Below the pieces are notes generated by a model, which did no database searches, was not told the origin of the DNA, and worked only from the letters and a program-made list of their open reading frames with translations. A DNA stretch of 64,000 nucleotides. It comes from Euryodendron excelsum. Its lineage: Eukaryota > Streptophyta > Magnoliopsida > Ericales > Pentaphylacaceae. Of the stretch, positions 10,282 through 22,514 are shown piece by piece. Made by a program: the position numbers and the translations under genes. The stretch covers positions 3,081,501 to 3,145,500 of the forward strand of contig CM065398.1 in NCBI GenBank assembly GCA_033060915.1, read 5' to 3'. Position 1 is the stretch's first letter. Every line of letters starts with the position of its first letter.

Positions 10282-12258
10282 ATGGCTGACACTCGTCCTG
10301 TTATTGAGCAATTTCATGAAATCATGCATATTCTTAACCAATTCAATCAGTATGACATGAAAATGGATGAATCCATTACGGTTTCTGCCATTCTGGACAA
10401 GCTTCCATCATCATGGAAAGACTACAAAAAGAGTCTTAAACATAAAAAAGAGGACCTGTCTCTTGAAGAATTGGGCCGTCATCTTCGGATTGAAGAGGAA
10501 TTCCGGAAAAGAGACAGTAATGACGAGCATAGCTCTCATGCCTCCAAGGTTCATATGATGGAGGATGGACAAGGGTTAAAACCGCCCTCCCAATCTGGAC
10601 AAGACAATCGTAAGAGAGGCAGAAATGTTAGTAAAAATGGCAATAATTCTGGAAACAACCAGAATCAAAATAAGAAGAAAAAGAAAGGGGCATGTTTCTA
10701 TTGCAAAAAGGAAGGCCACTATAAGAAAGAGTGTCGTCTCTTTAAAAGACAAAAAGGGAATGATGCTAAATACTCTAAGGAGAAATTTGTGGCCATGATA
10801 TCTGAGGTTAATATCCTTGAAGACAATGAAGCATGGTGGATTGACTTTGGTGCAACGAGGCATGTTTGTAAGGACAAAAGTTCTTTCAAGACCTATGAAC
10901 CCATGGAGGATGGCTATGTTCTTTACATGGGCAACTCGTCCACTGCAACAGTCAAGGGAAAAGGATCTGTGGATCTAGAGTTTACTTCTGGAAAAAGCCT
11001 TACTCTTACTGATGTGTATCATGTACCAGAAGTTAGGAAGAATCTGATGTCTGGGAGTCTTCTTAATAAATTTGGGTTTAAACTTGTATTTGAGTTGGAC
11101 AAATTTGTCTTGACTAAAGGAGGGATGTTTGTTGGAAAAGGGTATTTGTATGAGGGCATGTTCAAGCTTAATATTAATAAAGTGAATGTTTCTGCTTATA
11201 TGATTGATTCTTTTTCTTTATGGCATTTTCGTTTAGGACATGTTAATTCAAGAAGAATGCATGATATGGTTAACTTAGAATTAATTCCTAAATGCGCAAA
11301 TGACATGAATGATACATGCAGAATATGTATGCATACTAAAATCACTAGAAAACCATTCTCGAAGGTTGATAGAAATTCTACTTTGTTGGAATTGATTTAT
11401 AGTGATATGTGTGATATGCATAGCACCCCTACTAGAGGAGGCAAAAAGCACTTTGTGACTTTCATTGATGATTATACAAGATTCTGTTATATTTATTTAC
11501 TACATGCTAAAGATGAAGTTTTAGATAAGTTTAAAGTTTATAAAACAGAAGTTGAATGTCAATGTAATGCTAAGATTAAATGCCTTAGATCAGATAGTGG
11601 AGGTAAATATCATTTTCTTGCATTTTGTGAATCTGTTGGAATTGTCCATGAAACCTCTATGGCTTACACTCCACAACAAAATGGAGTTGCTGAAAGGAAA
11701 AACAAAACATTAGTAGAAATGACTAATGCTATGCTTTTTAATTCTGGTCTTTCTAATGGTTTTTGGGGTGAAGCTATGTTAACTGCATGTTATATTTTAA
11801 ATCGTGTTCTTCATAAGATGTCTAAAGTGTCTCCATATAAGTTATGGAATAAAAGAAAGCCTAATTTGTCTTATTTTAAAGTTTGGGGCTGTAGAGCCAT
11901 TGTTAGATTACCTGAACCTAAGATCAAGAAGTTAGGACAAAAAGCTATTGAATGCATTTTCTTAGGATATGTAGAACATAGTAAAGGATATAGATTTCTT
12001 ATTATTGAGACTAATGATTCGATTGAGATCAATACCGTTTTTGAATCTAGAGCTACAGTATTTTATGAAAATAGATTCACGTCTATTCCCAATATAAATG
12101 AGACTAAAAAACATGTGGAACCACCTTTGGAACCACAGAAAGGTGTCATTGTATCTTCTGAACCTAGAAGGAGTAAAAGAATAAGGACTAAAAAGTCTTT
12201 TGGGCTAGATTTTATTGTTTATTTGGTTGAAGGTACTAGAGATTCTATCTCTAAGTAA
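10282..12258 (+). pseudogene. Copia gag C-terminus, protease and integrase
   Basis: The 658-residue open block has gag up to a zinc knuckle CFYCKKEGHYKKEC (residues 138-151). The protease active site is at residues 188-192, reading DFGAT where the family has D-S/T-G-A: the Ser/Thr is replaced by Phe. The integrase zinc-finger region is at about 315-349 (HVNS...CRIC). The catalytic triad candidates are D375, D438 and E471. The D-E spacing is 32 residues rather than the usual 35, because the stretch after RSDSGGKYH is short. A TAA at 12256 ends the block; the frame continues beyond to a TGA at 12385 that replaces an expected Trp. The protease and integrase are probably inactive even apart from the stops. 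Confidence 0.9.
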
Positions 12259-13825
12259 ACTTCGGTTTCCCCTTCTATAGAACATGACCCTCTTTCATTC
12301 GATGAGGCTATGAAGTCTCAAGATTCAGCTTTTTGGAAAGAGGCTATTAAAGATGAAATGGACTCTATTATGGGTAATAAAACTTGAAAATTAGTTGATC
12401 TACCACCTGGTTCTATTCTTGTTGGATGTAAATGGATCTTCAAAAAAGAAAATGAAGGTAGATGGAACTATAGACAAGTTTAAGTCTAGATTAATTGCTA
12501 AAGGTTTTAAGCAACAAGAAGGTATAGACTATTTTGATACTTATGCACCTGTGGCTAGAATTAGTACTATCCAGTTGCTTATTGCATTAGCTTCTATCTA
12601 TAACTTCGAAATTCACCAAATGGATGTTAAAACTGCATTTCTAAATGGTGAACTGGATGAAGAAGTTTACATGGACCAACCTGAGGGTTTTATCATGCCT
12701 GGACAAGAACATAAAGTTTGTAAGTTGGTTAAGTCTCTTTACGGACTTAAACAAGCACCTAAATAGTGGCATGAGAAATTTGATCAAGTTGTGATTACTA
12801 ACGGCTTTAAAATATATGAATCTGATAAGTGTGTTTATAGTAAGTTCAATAATAATAAATGTGTGATTATTTGTTTATATGTAGATGACATGTTGATTTT
12901 TGGTACTGATTATGATAACATTGTGAAAGTTAAGAATTTTTTGTCATCTAATTTTGAAATGAAAGACATGAGGATTGCTAATGTCATTTTGAGTATTCGA
13001 ATTAAAAGGAATACTAATGAAATTGTCCTTTCTCAATCACATTATATAGAAAAAATACTCAGGAGATTTGATTTATTTGATTGCAAACCTGTGAGTACAC
13101 CGTTTGATTCAAATATGAAATTGTATCCTAATACTGGTAGAACTATTGATCAATTGAAGTATGCTAGGGTAATTGGTTGTTTGATGTATGCTATGACATG
13201 CATACGACCTGACATTGCTTATGCAGTTGGTAAACTTAGTAAATTTACTAGTAATCCTGGCACTAGTCATTGGAATGTTGTAATAAGAGTTTTAAAATAT
13301 CTAAAAGGAACCATGGATTATGGTTTGCGTTACAGTGGGTATCCTACGGTTTTGGAAGGATACACTGATGCTAGTTGGATATCTGACCGAGATGATCATA
13401 CATAAACCAGTGGGTGGATATTTCTCCTTGGTGGAGGAGCTATCTCCTGGGGTTCTAAGAAACAGACTTTGATTACAGACTCTACCATGGCTGCAGAGTT
13501 TGTAGCTTTGGCTTCTTGTAGCAAAGAGGCTAAGTGGCTTAGGAATTTGCTGTTGAAAGTTCCTTTTTGGTCTAAACCAATGTCACCTATATCTTTGCAT
13601 TGTGATAGTGAGGCTACACTGTCACGAGCATATAGCCACATTTATAATGGCAAATCTAGGCACATTGGCCTGAGACATAGCAGTGTCAGACAAATGCTCA
13701 CTGATGGAGTTATCACCATGGATTTTGTTAGATCATGCCAAAACTTAGTAGATCCACTTACTAAAGGACTTGCAAGGGACTTGGTGAAGAAAACATCAAT
13801 AGGGATGGGTTTTCAACCCATATGA
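12259..13825 (+). pseudogene. Copia reverse transcriptase and RNase H
   Basis: After a frameshift in an A-run at about 12442-12447, RT motifs appear: KARL-like KFKSRLIAKGFKQ, HQMDVKTAFLNGEL, SLYGLKQAPK and YVDDMLIFG (12878-12904), the catalytic Asp pair. Stops interrupt it at 12764-12766 (TAG, expected CAG) and 13403-13405 (TAA). RNase H follows with TSGWIFLLGGGAISWGSKKQ, STMAAEFVAL and the C-terminal HIGLRHSSVR, ending at 13825. Conserved length and order match a full copia pol. Confidence 0.92.
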
Positions 13826-14386
13826 TTAGTCATCACTGGTGGAAACTCGACTCAACGCTTGAACCATCAAGTCTTAAGTTCAATGAGCCAAAGTACATCA
13901 GATGTAGTGACTGCAAGTACTATACAAATTTTTCATCCCAAGGAAAAAGTGCTTGGTACCAGTAATGTAAATGGGGAAGGTTGAGTAATAAGCTCTTAAT
14001 AGACTTATAACATATTGTGTTGAAGAGTTTAAGTTACTGGAACACTTCAGATAAATCTACTTATATGAGTGTCGAAGGTGGTGCCGCCTTCTATGATGAC
14101 TTGGGCTGTCTCTAGAGTACTTATGAAACAGGATATAGACACAAGGCCAATCCGCGTGTCGGCTTTTATGAATTTACCTAAAGAAGAGAATACTAATGTG
14201 TGAGACATGTTTGGTTAGCTATATAGGATTGCTAGTTCAAAGCTTGCCTACTATGTCATCCTTGTTAACCTTGATGTGTTGTCACTAAGTGAAGGTTCAA
14301 GTCCACAAAACACCTTCATTTATGTATTAGTTTTTCCTGTCTGGCCAAGATATGTTTTTTAAATTATTTTGAAAATGGTGGGGGAT
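13826..14386 (+). other. Copia 3' untranslated region and polypurine tract
   Basis: About 560 bases without an ORF separate pol from the 3' LTR. The purine-rich AATGGTGGGGGA at about 14375-14385, abutting the LTR, is the polypurine tract used to prime plus-strand DNA. Confidence 0.75.
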
Positions 14387-15371
14387 TGTTGAAAATATTT
14401 TCAAAATATATAATATATATAGTAGTTTTGGGGTTTTCCAAAATGGTTTTGACTAGCTTTGAAGAAAGTCTTTATTGCCTTATTAAATGAATCCCACATT
14501 GAAAAGTGAGAAGTTTGGTAAGGCATTTATAAATGCCAACAACTTTCTATGTATTGCTTTAGAACAATGATTGGGTATAGCACTCAAGTGTGAGCATGTG
14601 TACCAAGCCACCTGTGCGCTACACACACGTCTTGTGTGCGAGTCGCGTGGCGCAATGTGGTGCTTTAGTAGCGCACTTGGCACTTGGACACGTGGCATGT
14701 GCACATGTGGCGTGTGATCAAGACCATTGATTTTTTTCAATCATGATAATCAACGATTGGATGGCTAATACATAAGCAAAAAGGATCGTATGGTGAAAAT
14801 CACACCTCATTCTAAAGATGTGATGAATGATCTGATCAAACAATGAATAGGTGTGATCTACATCGTTAGATTAGAAAATGGGCGATCTAACGGCTGTGTT
14901 TAAACCTGCAAGTGACTATTAGAAGTCAGTTATTATTTGAATTCTAACAGTCATGTCTGGTCCAAAAAGACACCAAAATGTCTATAAAAATATGACAGAT
15001 TCGCAGAAAGTGATGATATAATTTTCCTGCAACTTTTTTCTATATTAAAAGGCATTAAAATTCTTGATTCTTTCTAGTTTTTATTGTTCATCATCTCTGA
15101 AGTCTGTTTCTACAGAAGTAGACATTCAGATTCTTGGCAGACTTGATAATCAGAGGGTATTCGGGTCTGATTTCGTGTGTGCAACACGCAGTCAAAATTA
15201 CAGATTTTTCTAGGCTCCATTGTATCCTGGAGGCGATTCGCCATTAGCCCGGTGCACATCAAATTTTGAGAATTGGTGGGGGCGAATATCGTCTTAAGTA
15301 AAGCGATATTAATCGTGTCTTGGACGTGATTACTCATCGTCTTCTTCCTTTTACAGATTTTTGCACTAACA
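14387..15371 (+). repeat. 3' LTR of Copia element
   Basis: This is the partner of 8903-9888. Differences are concentrated in the CG-rich part (about 14590-14720) and are mostly C/T and G/A, as expected from decay of methylated cytosines. The 14-mer AATATCGTCTTAAG is kept at 15285-15298. Confidence 0.95.
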
Positions 15372-16497
15372 TGCACCAGTACCATATTGATTTGCATTTT
15401 TTTTAATCTTTGTTCTTCTCAAGTTCTACTAATAATACAAAAATAATAGATGAAAATTTTAATTCGCTTTCTTTCTGTAGCAGGACTGCAGGATACTTTA
15501 TTGAAAATTGATTGTTTTGTATGCAATGAAGCCTATGGTAATGGCGGTTGAGATGTGTACGTTGGCATTGGGTCCAATTGCTAATTGGTACATCTCAAGT
15601 CACCACTGCAAGAGTTCACTTCTAGAATTTTTTTATTCCAACAATAATTTTTTTTTCTAGCAATAGAACCATTTGTACTTTCCAATGAGTGTCTCTGTTT
15701 CATGGTAATTTCCTTTATCTAAAATTGTTATGTATTAGATTGTGCAATTTGTCTATTTCCAAATCAATCTTGGGTGGCTATGGCTCAATAATTGGCATGT
15801 ATTAAGATTTGATGTTGAAAATTTATGAATAATTAAACTTTTTCATACAAAATTGATTGGGCAGTAATTTATGTATTTTATTTTATATTAAGATTTATTT
15901 CCTTACATATAACCATAAAAATACTTATTGCTTATTAATCTTTAAGTCAACTCATCCTAACCCTTCAATTTTACGTTAGATAATGTTCCAACTCCTCAAT
16001 TGATGGAATGGAAATCTTCATTCCAACCATGGAATAGAAAGAATCCTAATCCTTTAAGATCTCTCTAATTCCACCACCGTCTCACTCTAAGTACCATTAA
16101 AATTCATTCCTACAATCCTCCATATTCCAAAAAGATCACATTACTAAAATTCGTCCTTAATTTCAATGGAAATGCCTCATCACAAAGAAAAAAAAAATAG
16201 ATTTTTTTTCTATAATAGATAAGCTTAATTGAAAGGTCGGTTTGGTAGAGCTCATTTCAAGCTTTTTTTTTTTTATTTAGGTTTTTTGGTTTGTAAGCCA
16301 AAAAGTTCTTCTTTTTTTTTTTTTTTTTGCTTTTTTGTTTTTATATGCTAAAGATAGCAAAAAGCAAAAAAGTAAAAAAAGAAACTTACTTTTTTTACTT
16401 ATAAACTTAAAAACAAAACCAACCTGAAAGCCACTCGCTTAATCTATATAAAAAGGTTAGATTTAACGAATACCGTGCATTGCACGGGTCAACGCTA

Positions 16498-16498
<1 letters not shown>

Positions 16499-16531
<33 letters not shown>
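16499..16531 (+). repeat. (TA)n(TG)n microsatellite
   Basis: An alternating TA then GT run starts immediately at the Helitron 3' end. The copy-2 allele at 43083-43151 is longer and has acquired a CG-rich segment. Confidence 0.9.
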
Positions 16532-16532
<1 letters not shown>

Positions 16533-16654
16533 AAATTGGCACCCGAAATAAGCTTAAACTCAAGTTTCTAGCCTAGCTATCATAGTAGGCATTAATGACA
16601 GGTACAACACCATGAAAAGAGGAACAAATTTGTCAGCACAAGTGAAAGTCAACA

Positions 16655-18829
16655 GATTCACTAACATTAGACCAACTAAGGTTAGGTTAACCTAAGGTTG
16701 GACCACCTAGGATTTGGTTGACCTAGGGTTGGACCAGTAGGGTTTGATTGACCTCGGGATTGGAAGGTGATTTTGAAAAGTGGTTTAGGCTCAAGGTTTG
16801 GCCCTAATGGTTTTATGCATGCACTTGAAAATGAATTTTAGAAAATCAATGATTTTATGTGAGAAAAGAAAAATAAGATTTGAAATATAAAAAAAAAAAG
16901 GAAAGAATTGACTTTATTTCGGAAGTGGAAGATTTGATTTGTTTCTGAAAGTAAAAGATTGGAATTCGTTTTCAAAAATAGAAAATTTGATTTGTTTCTA
17001 AAAATGAAAGATTTTATTTTATTTTAAAAAAAAAAAGCTTGGATTTGGTTTCCAAAAATAGAAGATTGGATTTTGTTTCTAAAAAGGGAATATTTGATTT
17101 GGTTTTCAAAATGGGAAAATTTGATTTGAAAAAGGAAAGATTTGATTTGAAAATCTTATGATTTTATGTGATACTTTTTGAAAGACAACTCAAGAGAGTT
17201 ATACACTTTTTGAAAACATGACACAACAAAGACTTGAAAAACAATCTTGGTGTAAGGAATGCAAGGATGTAAGAATGAATGTATGGGGACAAAGCTAGGT
17301 TTTCTTAGGGCATGAACTTCTAGGGCTTCAAGAAGATAACTCTTTGACCAATTTTAGGAAGAAGCCTTTGAACATAAAATTTAAAGAAGTTTGAAAACTA
17401 AATTTTGAAAAAGATGTTTTAGGGCTTAAAACCCTAATGTGGTCTTTGGAAGCCTCTTTGAATATATAACTTTCCTAAAGCAACCCTAACCATGAAAAAG
17501 GCTAGAATCACTCTAAGGTCGTGATTTTGAAGACAAGTTAGGCCTTGAAACCCCAATGTGGATCTTGGTGGTCACTTTGAATATGTTACTTTCCTAGGGA
17601 AATACTAACCATGAGGAGATTAGAATGACCTTAGAGGTTGAGCTTGAAAATAAGAACAATGCATGAACATGACAAGTGTAATACATAAGAGTCATGAACA
17701 TACAAGGTTAAAGGTTTCAACACATTGCAAGGGGTCCTAAGACATACCATGGTTAGTTAGACTAAAGGAAGACCTCCGACGCGGTGATCTGCCCAAAGCT
17801 TCCCCTAAGAATGGACATAAGGTCCTTTTGTTTCAAGCATGCAAGAATAGGGCTTGGAGGCTACAATTTAGAGTGTATAGGCTAAGGATCTTAAAGAAAC
17901 TGGGGTTTTAGAAGATTTTTGAGGGCTGTCTCAAGAGAGGCAAAATTTCTTTGTAATTTTCTGCACATGAAAGACGCTAGGGGGTGGTTTGTATTTATAA
18001 GCCAATTTTTGGAGGAGATGGCGCCACTAGAATTGGCACCTGGCCATTTTTTAAGCTTAGTGCCACCCTTAGTGACGCCACCTTGGTATGGAAATGATCC
18101 TAAAGATTTGATTCGGCCTTGGGCTATAACGCAAAGATCTGGCTGCCACTAGGAGTGGCTCTAAGCCATATTTTGGCATGGCTCCATTACAAGTGGCTCG
18201 AATTCAATTTGGAAAGATGTCAAGTTACGGGGCCCAACTGAAAAAGAGATGGTGGAATCAGGAGTATCCCAAGAGTTTTCAGTCTGATACCCAAAGCCGG
18301 TATGGTTGAAAAGGATGTCTGGCTCGCTAGGGGCAAAATGGTCGTTTTGATTGGGATTCACTGGAATGTACCCAAATTGCACCAGGATAGCACTTGGAGA
18401 TTGGGGATACTTGTGGGAATGCCTTGGGGGTTTACTGGTTTGATATTTAGAGCCAATGTGGTTGAAAAAGATGATCGACCAACTAGGGGCAAAACGGTCA
18501 TTTAAAATGAGAAACACCAAAATTGGCCCGGAGTTGACCAAGAAGGGATTTTGGAGAGCGGGGATACTCATGGGGGTTCCCTAGAGAATTACTAGTTTGA
18601 TACCCAAAGTCAGTGTAGTTGACGAGAGCGATTGGGTGCCCAAGGGTGAAATGGTCATTTTGGCCAGAAACCACCAGAATGGGTTTCGAATTGGTTTGAA
18701 TAGAATTCTAAGTCTACCGGGCAGTCCAAGGACAATCCTGAAAGGCTACATAGTGGTGTCGAGCAAAGTGGTCTTGGGACTCTTGTTTCCTAGTGGCACC
18801 ATTTCTTACGATTTTATGGATGTAGTCTT
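16655..18829 (-). mobile_element. Antisense LARD-type LTR (R3), truncated
   Basis: It starts in mid-LTR at the GGTTAGGTTAACC block and runs in reverse towards the LTR 5' end. It contains the AAGATTTGATTT block, a minus-strand TATAAATA (plus 17992-17999) and the GCCACTAG palindromes at about 18020-18200. The same truncation point occurs in R4 (43282), so it predates the tandem duplication. It is interrupted at 18829 by a solo LTR. It is non-coding. Its LTR 5' terminus is not recognisable, and its last ~200 bases do not match the start of LTR 48124-52482. Confidence 0.75.
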
Positions 18830-20940
18830 TGTTGACTCAAAGTTGACCCTTGTTGATTCAAGATTGATTCCCATGTTAATGTTGATGATAACTAAACCTT
18901 ATTTTATTTTACTAATGAATATATTTAGTGTGCAGATTAACAAAGTTCATAATTTAGACTTAAAGTTCAATCTTAAGTCTAGTGCATGTCAAAGAGAATG
19001 CACAATAAATTCAAGAGCTATGTAATGAACCAAATAGAAGAGTGATGCCTATATCTACTTCAAACAAACGTTCTACATTCGAAGAGATTGAAGGTGTTCA
19101 AATAAAGCTTCTATCAAGTATGCATAGTTTCAATGAAGATTGATTTGTACTCAAGATAAATTGAAGACTTCATCAGAATATACAAAGATTAGTTGAAGTA
19201 GTGCAAAGATCAGTTGAAGAGGAATTGATTGTTGAAGAGATTGAAAATGCTCAAGAGAAGACTTCATCAAGAATACAAAGATCAATTCAAGATAATGTGA
19301 TTGAAGTTGCTAAGAAGATGGCTCACAATGATTGTCTGATCTCTACTTGGAATCCAACTAAAAAATTCTTCTACAATATAAAGAACTAATGAAGACTAGA
19401 TGTATGAAGAGATTTCATCAAGCCTGCAATGGTCTCATTGAAGTGATTTTAAAGAAGAAAGAAGAGTTGCTATCAAAGAGAAGAAATCAGAAATAAAGCT
19501 TGTGAAGCTCTACGCAATTAAGGAAGCTTGGCATTGAAAGATAGTGTTCTACAATGAAAGAAGAAAGCTTTACAAATGAAGAAGAAAAGATGAACATTGA
19601 TCTAATAAAGCTCTGACAGTTTAGAGTCAAGAGAAGATCAATATCCAATGATTGATTCAATCCAAATTAAATAGAAGTTAACTCTGATGAGTTAAAGAGA
19701 TTTGATTGATCATCATACCCCAAAGAAATACTCCTTGAAGATCTTATATCAGTGCTGAGATGAGCTAGATCATTAGAAGTCAGAATGCAGATTTTTGGAC
19801 AATGAGGGGACTCATGGAAATGAGGAGTCGCCTCTTGATTACAGAAGCAAAAGGCTTAAAGACCAAATGGACAATGAGGGCACTCATGGAAATAAAGAGT
19901 CGCCTCTTGATCACAGAAGCAAAAAGCCTGGAGACTAAATAGACAAAGAGTGGACTCATTAAAATAAAGAGTCGCCTTATGGAGACAGACGCAAAGGCTT
20001 GAAGATGACATGATCAATGAGCGGACACATGAAGACGAAGAGCTGCCTCATGACGACAGAAATAAAAGGCTGAAGATTGAATAGACAAAGAGCAGACTCC
20101 TGAAAGATGAAAAGTCACCTCATGACAGCAGAAGCCAAAGATATGAAGATAGAATGAACAAGGAGTCACCTCATTGACATGAAGAGTAGACTCATGAAGT
20201 CAGTGAACAACATCTGGTAAATGCAGAAGCAGAAAGTGTCAACTCCACAAACCTAGAGCCGACTCCATGGATATAATGGCTATTTTTCTTAACGTTATAA
20301 CGGACTGGACATGCATTAATGATACCCAACAACCTCTAACGAATGGAATCAATACAGGAGTATATATACAAGCTTCCAGCTGCATTTATATAAGGGATTG
20401 AAGACAAAAACAAAATCAAACTGACTGATTCACTTAAAACCCTGAATATTCTTCATGTCTTCATCTGTGAGCTCAGATTGGGAAATCTACTCTTGCTAGA
20501 GAGTGTGTCAGTTACTTGTATACTTTTATACACTTGTAACTGAGAGTTTGGGAGTTCTCTTATGAAAGCAAAACTCTTATAAGTTTGAGTGGAGCTTGGA
20601 CAAAATCACTTGGAGATTGAAGAGCTCGGTGAGGAGTTCTTGTGTATAGTGAGCTGAGCATTTTGTCAATCAGCAGCCCATTTGTGATAGGTGATTACAT
20701 AGTGGAAGAAGACTTCAAGGAAGTCTTGGGGTGACGACGTAGACCACGGTTTGTGGTTGAACATTGGTATATCGGTGTGTTCTTCTTTTGCTCTATTTTC
20801 TCTTCTCCATTTGATTACATTGCATTACATTTAGTTTGAACACTTTTATATTGCTTAGATTAATTTTAATTAATCTTAATTGCTATTAATCTTCGTAAAA
20901 CCCAATTCACCCCCCTCTTAGGTTGCCTTTTGGGCCAACA
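18830..20940 (+). mobile_element. Solo LTR, 2111 bp
   Basis: It begins TGTTGACTC and ends GGGCCAACA (terminal inverted repeat TGTTG/CAACA). It is flanked by a perfect 5-bp duplication GTCTT (18825-18829 and 20941-20945). The unoccupied site is in copy 2 at about 45404-45408. No internal domain or second LTR is present, so it is a recombined solo LTR. The end sequence with CCCAATTCACCCCCCTC is common near the ends of large plant copia LTRs (SIRE/Maximus type), but the family is not certain. A TATATAAG at 20387-20394 and a 72-bp repeat array upstream indicate U3. Confidence 0.9.
19796..20152 (+). repeat. 72-bp direct repeats in U3 of the solo LTR
   Basis: Unit starts (TGGACAATGAG, TAGACAAAGAG and variants) fall at 19796, 19868, 19940, 20011, 20082 and about 20153. 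This gives five units of 71-72 bp plus a partial one. Each contains ACTCAT...AGTCGCCTC...ACAGAAGCAAAAGGC. They lie 235-590 bp upstream of the TATA box, the usual place of enhancer-like LTR repeats. Confidence 0.85.
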
Positions 20941-20945
20941 GTCTT

Positions 20946-22514
20946 CACAAGTACGGAGGTGACTGGGTCAGTACTCATTATGTGAAAGCAGCTTCTCTGT
21001 TACTTTTAACCTTCTTGGAAAATAAAATAAAAAAGAAGAGGAGAAAAGTCTAAAGTTTAGCCATGTTGATCTTTGAGATTTTTATACAACGCATGCCTTT
21101 AGGGTGCCCCTGCCTAGAGAGAGGTCTAAGCATGATGCTTAGGCTCACATTTGGAGATAGGGGTTGCCCCTATATGCTATACCATACTTGTGCCTATAGT
21201 CATGCATTTATACATACATCTATTATTTACAAGAAGTATAAATGGTAGTTTTATTGAAGTAATTTCCCCTAGTACATGGAATTTCAGAAGTACATTGACA
21301 GGGAAGGGGGCATTTTCTTTAGGACTTTCGCCTATCTACTTTTACATTTGAAATCCTAAACTACTCTTGAGTCTTTGCATTCGTCTTCTTTGATGGAGGT
21401 CGGTGAGAGACCTTAGTTTTAGATTTTCCCTTGTCTTCTTTGCATCCCTATCTCTGTGAGCGGAAAGGAATTGGGACCCCTCTTTATGATATGATATCGA
21501 TGCATGGTATGAGTCCTTAGGGTCACTTGGTACCCTTAGGATTTTAGGTAGGCTTTGATTGAACGAGATTCGCTTTAGGCCACTCTTTGGGAGTTGATCA
21601 TATACGTGGAATGCAATGACTTGAGTTACTTTGAAACTTTTGTCTTGAGATGAGCATGGATGCATGAGCAGTATGATGCTTGCGTAACAGTAGAAAATGC
21701 AAGAGCAGCATAACAGCAAGAATTAAGAAGTTTAACTGGAAAGAAAGTAAGAAAATGAAAAGCGATAACCTTTTCCTCCTTAGTATTGAAATTAACGTGT
21801 ATGTCTTAAATCCCGGGGTGCTACATGAGCATGAGGTTGGTGGTTAACTAATACTTCGTAAAAAGCTCGGTTCCCAAACCTTTAAACTTCCGGTGTCCAC
21901 CCCCAAAAGGGTGAATCCCACCATTGGTAGGTGGTTTGAGCGGGGGAACTATGAAGAGGCCGTCAACTGATAAACCAACTAGCATCAGTTGACAACCAAT
22001 ATACTGTTCCCTCTTCTAACTAGAAGGATAGTAACAAGGTAATTATGCAAGGATGTAAATGTAAGTGAGCGCACCAAGTGTGTAGAATTTTTGAAAGTGG
22101 ATGAAAGGGCCCAACAACACACATACATCCTATTTATTCATGCATACATGGTAGTTAATAAGTCATAAAAATAAATTTGAACTAGAGTCCATCTACAAGA
22201 GTATGTTATAGATGCAAGTGTATACATCCAAGAGTATGCTATAGATACAAATGAGTAAAAAGCAATGTAAGTGTATGCATGCAAGAGTATGCTATAGATG
22301 CAAGTGTATGCATGTAAGAGTATAAAGCAATGCAAGTGCACGCATGCAAGAGTATACTATAGTTGCAAATGATGACATCTTTTGAAAACATTTAGAAAAA
22401 GTTTTAAAAAGTGGGTAAAACTGGGCGAAAAGACCAAAAATTCTTAGTGAGTGAGGGGTAAATGGACATGATAATAGCCTAACCCTATAAGCCTTCCCCA
22501 GCGGAGTCACCAAC
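20946..22514 (-). mobile_element. Antisense LARD internal region, copy 1
   Basis: The right two thirds are the reverse complement of the LARD internal region 29372-30300 (for example 21860-21960 against 29880-29990). The left part is repeated at 45404-45698. A segment of about 190 bp (21090-21280) is absent from copy 2. There is no gag or pol similarity and no long ORF. The intact target of the Athila insertion is at 21412-21416 and that of the 63236 insertion is at 21456-21460. Confidence 0.8.
22496..22512 (-). promoter_or_regulatory. Primer-binding site of the antisense LARD element
   Basis: The minus strand reads TGGTGACTCCGCTGGGG, two bases after the LTR end GGGAGCGATA. It matches the TGGCGACTCCRCTGRGG site at 29374 and is of the type reported for plant Tat/Ogre elements (tRNA-Arg class). 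Confidence 0.75.

Larger units (their letters stand above)
8903..15371 (+). mobile_element. Ty1/copia LTR retrotransposon (Tork-like), complete but decayed
   Basis: The element has two LTRs (986 and 985 bp) that start TGTTGAAAATATTTTC and end GCACTAACA. Between them are gag, protease, integrase, reverse transcriptase and RNase H in copia order. Flanks TGCAT (8898-8902) and TGCAC (15372-15376) are an imperfect 5-bp target duplication. The uninterrupted target survives in copy 2 at about 41956-41966. LTRs differ by about 5-7% by eye, implying an insertion of the order of a few million years under usual plant rates. Every coding block is broken. Confidence 0.95.
4533..16498 (+). mobile_element. 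Helitron-like element, copy 1 (contains the Copia insertion)
   Basis: The left end begins TCTCTCTATTCTAATATA after an A, and the right end is a short palindrome CCGTGCATTGCACGG (16473-16487) followed by about ten bases and CTAA, then T. A 5' TC, a 3' hairpin, a CTRR terminus and an A/T target are the Helitron signature. The same ends recur in copy 2 (38174-43081). Without the 6.47-kb Copia element and its duplicated target it is about 5.5 kb. No Rep/helicase sequence is visible, so it is non-autonomous. It carries gene-like pieces: an ORF at 5180, a promoter at 8050-8108 and splice-site-like exons. The assignment rests on termini only. Confidence 0.6.

Noticed and set aside
17919..19389. Host gene in the 18-19 kb region suggested by several ORFs of 60-140 residues
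   Set aside because: 18161-18829 is antisense LTR sequence repeated in R4 with broken frames, and 18830 onwards is the solo LTR with a 72-bp repeat array.
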